DNA from: Bacillaceae bacterium
GTDB taxonomy: Bacteria > Bacillota > Bacilli > JACDOE01
Direction of reading: 5' to 3'
Assembly: GCA_017656255.1 (NCBI GenBank)
Contig: JACDOE010000014.1
Location: 1 to 51,346 of the forward strand
DNA length: 51,346 bases
A program made the translations under genes and the position numbers. The notes beneath the pieces are model-generated. The model was not told where the DNA came from. It saw only the letters and a list, made by a program, of their open reading frames with translations, and did no database searches. Positions within the stretch are counted from its first letter, which is position 1; every line of letters starts with the position of its first letter. This document shows, in pieces, positions 48,431-51,346 of the stretch.

Positions 48431-48684
48431 AAACCTCCTTGAAATTTAAATGCAGGCCCGTGACTGACTGACGTTTACATCAAATCATTTTTTCAGAATA
48501 TAATCCCTTCCCTTCAGTCATTAAAAATGTATGCCTACCACTTCGATGGTTTACCTTATATTTCCTTTTAATTTTAGTAAAATTTAACCCATTATTAGAC
48601 TGAATATTTATATTATTTAGATAATATAGTAAACTGAGAGATGATATGAACAAAAAATGGAGGAAGGAAAGGGTGGAGGTATGT
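48431..48684. other. Divergent AT-rich intergenic region
   Basis: This region separates the giant gene from the reductase operon and should hold both promoters. An AT-rich stretch with TTAGAC near 48596 and GATAAT near 48620 may serve the reductase operon. Nothing stronger is visible. Confidence 0.35.
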
Positions 48685-49443
48685 ATGAGATTTGCAGACA
48701 GAGTTGCTTTCGTAACAGGTGGCAGCCGTGGTATTGGAAAAGCAATCGTGGAGAAGTTTGCCGGGGAAGGCGCAAAGGTCGCGGTTATCGACATCAATGA
48801 AAGGGCGCTCCATGACACGACACAGGCCCTGCGTGAACAGGGATACGAGGTGTTCGGCACAGTAGCCGATGTTACTGACCGGAAGCAGGTGGAACAGGCC
48901 GTGGCCGAAACGGTCGATCGGTTCGGGCGGGTGGACATTCTGGTCAATAATGCCGGCGTCATCCGGGACAACCTGCTGTTTAAGATGACGGATGAAGACT
49001 GGCAAACCGTAATGAATGTTCACCTGACGGGGGCGTTTAATGCCGCGCGAGCTGTCCAGAAGGATATGGTGGACAACGGGTATGGCCGGATTATCAATAT
49101 TTCGTCTACATCCGCCCTGGGGAACCGGGGGCAGGCCAACTATTCCACGGCAAAAGCAGGCCTGCAGGGCTTTACCAAAACGCTGGCTATTGAACTCGGA
49201 AAATTCGGGATCACCGTCAACGCTGTTGCTCCGGGCTTCATTGAAACAGATATGACCCGAGCCACGGCAGAACGTATCGGAATCTCGTTTGAAGAACTGG
49301 TGAAACATAGTGTCAGTCAGATTCCGGTCGGGCGCAGTGGGAAGCCGGAGGATATCGCCAATGCTGTTGCCTTTTTTGCCGATGAAGCTTCCTCGTTTGT
49401 TAACGGACAGGTTCTGTATGTGGCGGGCGGCCCGAAAAATTAA
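48685..49443 (+). CDS. FabG-like 3-oxoacyl reductase (SDR family)
   Basis: A 252-residue short-chain dehydrogenase. VTGGSRGIGKAI, NNAGVIRDN, the catalytic Ser in ISSTSALGN, Tyr and Lys in YSTAKAGLQG, and APGFIETDMT are the FabG pattern. It likely reduces a 3-oxoacyl thioester to the 3-hydroxy form. ATG 48685 follows GGAGGT. Two hotdog dehydratase subunits follow at once, so the operon can catalyse reduction and dehydration of one acyl chain. Confidence 0.92.
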   Translation: MRFADRVAFVTGGSRGIGKAIVEKFAGEGAKVAVIDINERALHDTTQALREQGYEVFGTVADVTDRKQVEQAVAETVDRFGRVDILVNNAGVIRDNLLFKMTDEDWQTVMNVHLTGAFNAARAVQKDMVDNGYGRIINISSTSALGNRGQANYSTAKAGLQGFTKTLAIELGKFGITVNAVAPGFIETDMTRATAERIGISFEELVKHSVSQIPVGRSGKPEDIANAVAFFADEASSFVNGQVLYVAGGPKN

Positions 49444-49460
49444 AAAGGGGTGAGATAGAC

Positions 49461-49913
49461 GTGTTTGGCGATTTTGTTGGAAAACGGTCGGATCGAGTCA
49501 AGAACATTGTCGAGCGGGGAGCGGTCAAAAAGTTTGCCGAAGCCATCGGCGACCCGCATCCGATTTTTGTGGATGAAGTATATGCGGCGAAGACACGGTT
49601 CAAGCGTAACCTGGCGCCTCCTACTTTTCCGAGGGTGTTTGATTACGGCAGGATTGAAGGGTTTCCTTTTCCCGTCGACGGCCTGATTCACGGGGAACAG
49701 TCTTTTTATTATGAGCGACCGCTTTATGTGGGGGAGCAGCTGTACTGTTACGCGGAAGTGGATGATTATTATGAAAAAACGGGAAAATCGGGAACACTGG
49801 GTTTTCTGGTGTTAAAAAATTACGGCGAAGATCTGGCCGGGGAGAAGATATTTAATGCCACCATGGTCATTATTATCACGGAGGCGGTCCGAAAGGAGTT
49901 GGCCGTAAAATGA
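49461..49913 (+). CDS. FAS1-like/MaoC-N dehydratase subunit
   Basis: A 150-residue hotdog protein of the MaoC N-terminal type (GAVKKFAEAIGDPHPIFVDE, FERPLYVGEQLYC-like core, LGFLVLKNYG). Like HadA/HadC of mycobacteria it lacks the full catalytic dyad and would pair with the next gene. Overlap with that gene is four bases (ATGA). GTG start follows GGGGTGA. Confidence 0.88.
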   Translation: MFGDFVGKRSDRVKNIVERGAVKKFAEAIGDPHPIFVDEVYAAKTRFKRNLAPPTFPRVFDYGRIEGFPFPVDGLIHGEQSFYYERPLYVGEQLYCYAEVDDYYEKTGKSGTLGFLVLKNYGEDLAGEKIFNATMVIIITEAVRKELAVK

Positions 49914-50308
49914 AGCTCGATCAACTGAATCATGGCGACGTTTTGCAGGAGATCGAACTTCCGCCGGTGACACGCCTGGACCTGATTAAATATGCGGGAG
50001 CATCCGGCGACTATAATCCGATCCACACCATCGATGAAGAAGCGAAAAAAGCCGGCCTACCGGGCATCGTTGCCCACGGCATGTGGACAATGGGAAATCT
50101 GGCGAAATTGTTTACCCCTTTTTATGAAGAAGGATATATAGAGAAATACCGGGTTCGGTTTGTCGGGATGGTGTTTCTGGGCGATGTGATCCGGTTGCAG
50201 GGGAAATTGATGGAGCATGCGGGTGACAGGATGGTGTTTGAGGTCAGGGCGGTGAACCAGAAGGATCAGGCGGTGATCACAGGGGAAGTCGTTTTTAAGA
50301 GATATTGA
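49910..50308 (+). CDS. MaoC-family dehydratase, catalytic subunit
   Basis: A 132-residue hotdog protein. The hydratase signature YAGASGDYNPIHTIDEEAKK, with catalytic Asp and His, then PGIVAHGMWTMG are present. With the preceding subunit it should form an (R)-3-hydroxyacyl dehydratase/hydratase, comparable to HadAB. The acyl carrier (CoA or ACP) is unknown. A terminator follows. Confidence 0.92.
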   Translation: MKLDQLNHGDVLQEIELPPVTRLDLIKYAGASGDYNPIHTIDEEAKKAGLPGIVAHGMWTMGNLAKLFTPFYEEGYIEKYRVRFVGMVFLGDVIRLQGKLMEHAGDRMVFEVRAVNQKDQAVITGEVVFKRY

Positions 50309-50339
50309 TCGTGTGATAGAGAAAGTAGAGAAACACTTG

Positions 50340-50376
50340 AACCGGGACAACCTTTTGAGGTTGCCGGTTTTTTTTA
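50340..50376 (+). terminator. Intrinsic terminator of the reductase-dehydratase operon
   Basis: AACCGG-GA-CAACC pairs with GGTTG-CCGGTT (two bulged bases) and is followed by a T run. Confidence 0.88.
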
Positions 50377-50446
50377 TTTCGGGGAGAATAGGTAGGAGAC
50401 GCATTCAAATGAAGGATTAAAATCATAGCTTAGAGGAGTGATGATC

Positions 50447-51190
50447 GTGAACCCCGTTATCGATCTATTAAAAAAACACCGTTCGATTCGCAAATTCTCT
50501 GATAAGGAAATAGCCGATGAAGTACTCGATCAGATTCTGGAGGCCGGGCAGTGGGCGGCTACTTCAAATAACTTGCAGGCCTATTCCGTAATTAAGATCA
50601 GAAATCAGGATAAAAAAGATGAACTGGCCCGTTTGAGCGGGGGACAGCAACATGTCCGTGACTGTCAGGTGTTTCTGGTATTCTGCGCCGATATGAGCCG
50701 GATTCATCTCAGCAGCCGGATGCATGAGGTACCGGCTCATCTGGACACGGTGGAACCGCTTCTGGTGGCGGTGGTGGATACGGCACTGATGGCGCAGAAT
50801 GTGATGGTGGCAGCGGAATCCTGTGGCATCGGCGGGACCTATATCGGCGGGATTCGCAACCAGATCCGGGAAGTAAGTGACTTGCTGAAGCTTCCGGATT
50901 ATGTATTTCCGGTGTTCGGTATGGTTCTGGGCTATCCGGACGAACAGCAGATACCGGCGCAAAAACCCCGTTTGCCCCGTGAGGCGGTGGTGCATGAAGA
51001 GGCGTATCAGGCGGATCGGCAACCGAAAGCTATTGAATCTTATGATCGTGTGATGAAAGCCTATTATGAGGAGCGGACCGGTGGAGAAACGTCTACCACC
51101 TGGTCGGAGTATGTGAGCCGAATATATCGGGAGCCGAGAAGGGTGCATTTGCGGGGATTTCTGGAGGAAAAGAAGTTTGGGTTTAAGTGA
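50447..51190 (+). CDS. nfrA: NADPH-dependent FMN nitroreductase, NfrA/NfsA type
   Basis: A 247-residue nitroreductase-fold protein. The FMN-binding opening LLKKHRSIRKFSDKEI, QWAATSNNLQAYSVI, the segment AESCGIGGTYIGGIRN and the C-terminal arginine region REPRRVHLRGFLEEKKFGFK match the oxygen-insensitive NfrA/NfsA/Frp group. These enzymes reduce nitroaromatics, flavins and quinones. GTG 50447 is chosen, eight bases after GAGGAG. Confidence 0.93.
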   Translation: MNPVIDLLKKHRSIRKFSDKEIADEVLDQILEAGQWAATSNNLQAYSVIKIRNQDKKDELARLSGGQQHVRDCQVFLVFCADMSRIHLSSRMHEVPAHLDTVEPLLVAVVDTALMAQNVMVAAESCGIGGTYIGGIRNQIREVSDLLKLPDYVFPVFGMVLGYPDEQQIPAQKPRLPREAVVHEEAYQADRQPKAIESYDRVMKAYYEERTGGETSTTWSEYVSRIYREPRRVHLRGFLEEKKFGFK

Positions 51191-51238
51191 GGTTGATGTG
51201 TGAGGGGCCGGTGAGTGGTGGATGAGCGTTAGGAGAAA

Positions 51239-51290
51239 AGTGTTCCGTTATTCTTTGTTTTGGGGGATTTTCTCCGAAATAGCGGAAACC
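51239..51290 (+). other. Imperfect hairpin after nfrA
   Basis: GTGTTCCGTTATT faces AAATAGCGGAAAC across an AT/G-rich loop. It has no T run, so it is not a clear terminator; it could be an extragenic palindrome. The last 156 bases of the window hold no gene that I can see. Confidence 0.35.
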
Positions 51291-51346
51291 CTGGACCTCT
51301 GTAAAGAAAGTAGACATCCCGCAACGTAAATTTTTAAACAACCTCA

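Overview
The window reads as chromosomal DNA of a spore-forming member of the Bacillota, order Bacillales. Support comes from gene order and gene content: the yvcD-trxB-yvcI-rapZ-yvcK-whiA-crh block, the gapA-pgk-tpiA-gpmI-eno operon, the secG-esterase-rnr-smpB-ssrA block, a Crh protein, a CtsR-type operator at clpP and a CotF-type spore coat protein. Strong AGGAGGTGA-type ribosome binding sites and GTG/TTG starts are frequent. The species cannot be named from the sequence.

Layout. 1-800: five tRNA genes (Asn, Glu, Val, Asp, Phe) with two copies of a hairpin-forming spacer repeat. 800-8350: a DJ-1/PfpI protein on the minus strand, then the conserved envelope, carbon-signalling and division block from yvcD to crh. 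8350-11600: a PAS-type sigma-54 activator followed by a textbook -24/-12 promoter and 3-hydroxybutyrate dehydrogenase. 11700-15010: two small lipoproteins, clpP under a CtsR box, and rpoN, the sigma factor that the activator and promoter need. 15070-21000: the lower-glycolysis operon, without a cggR gene in front. 21080-26450: secG, two carboxylesterases, RNase R, SmpB and tmRNA, so mRNA decay and ribosome rescue are grouped together.

26450-29000 is an AT-rich accessory segment directly after tmRNA. It holds orphan immunity-type genes (DUF4304, SMI1/KNR4, an unknown, barstar) and an unannotated type I toxin-antitoxin candidate. 29000-32900 holds a dead aldehyde dehydrogenase fragment, a YeeE/YedE-like transporter with a frameshift, a TusA-like gene whose CPxP cysteine codon is TGA with a SECIS-like hairpin behind it (candidate selenoprotein), and succinate-semialdehyde dehydrogenase. 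32900-44050 is an accessory run of single genes: four GNAT acetyltransferases, a P-loop kinase-like protein, an MFS transporter, small membrane proteins, a lipoprotein, a broken VanZ gene, a spore coat protein, a lactate monooxygenase-type flavoprotein, an aminoglycoside nucleotidyltransferase-like protein and a methyltransferase. Two inverted copies of a 34-bp element lie at 38626 and 44013. 44149-48426 encodes one 1425-residue protein of unknown function with an OmpA-like domain. The window ends with a reductase plus two-subunit hotdog dehydratase operon and a nitroreductase.

The most notable items are the candidate UGA-decoded TusA-like gene at 29381-29629, the 22-residue toxin with overlapping antisense RNA at 28100-28310, the two helically phased dyads upstream of the sigma-54 promoter at 10540, the 34-bp inverted element pair, and the giant OmpA-domain protein. 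All calls are from reading the sequence; no database search was run.
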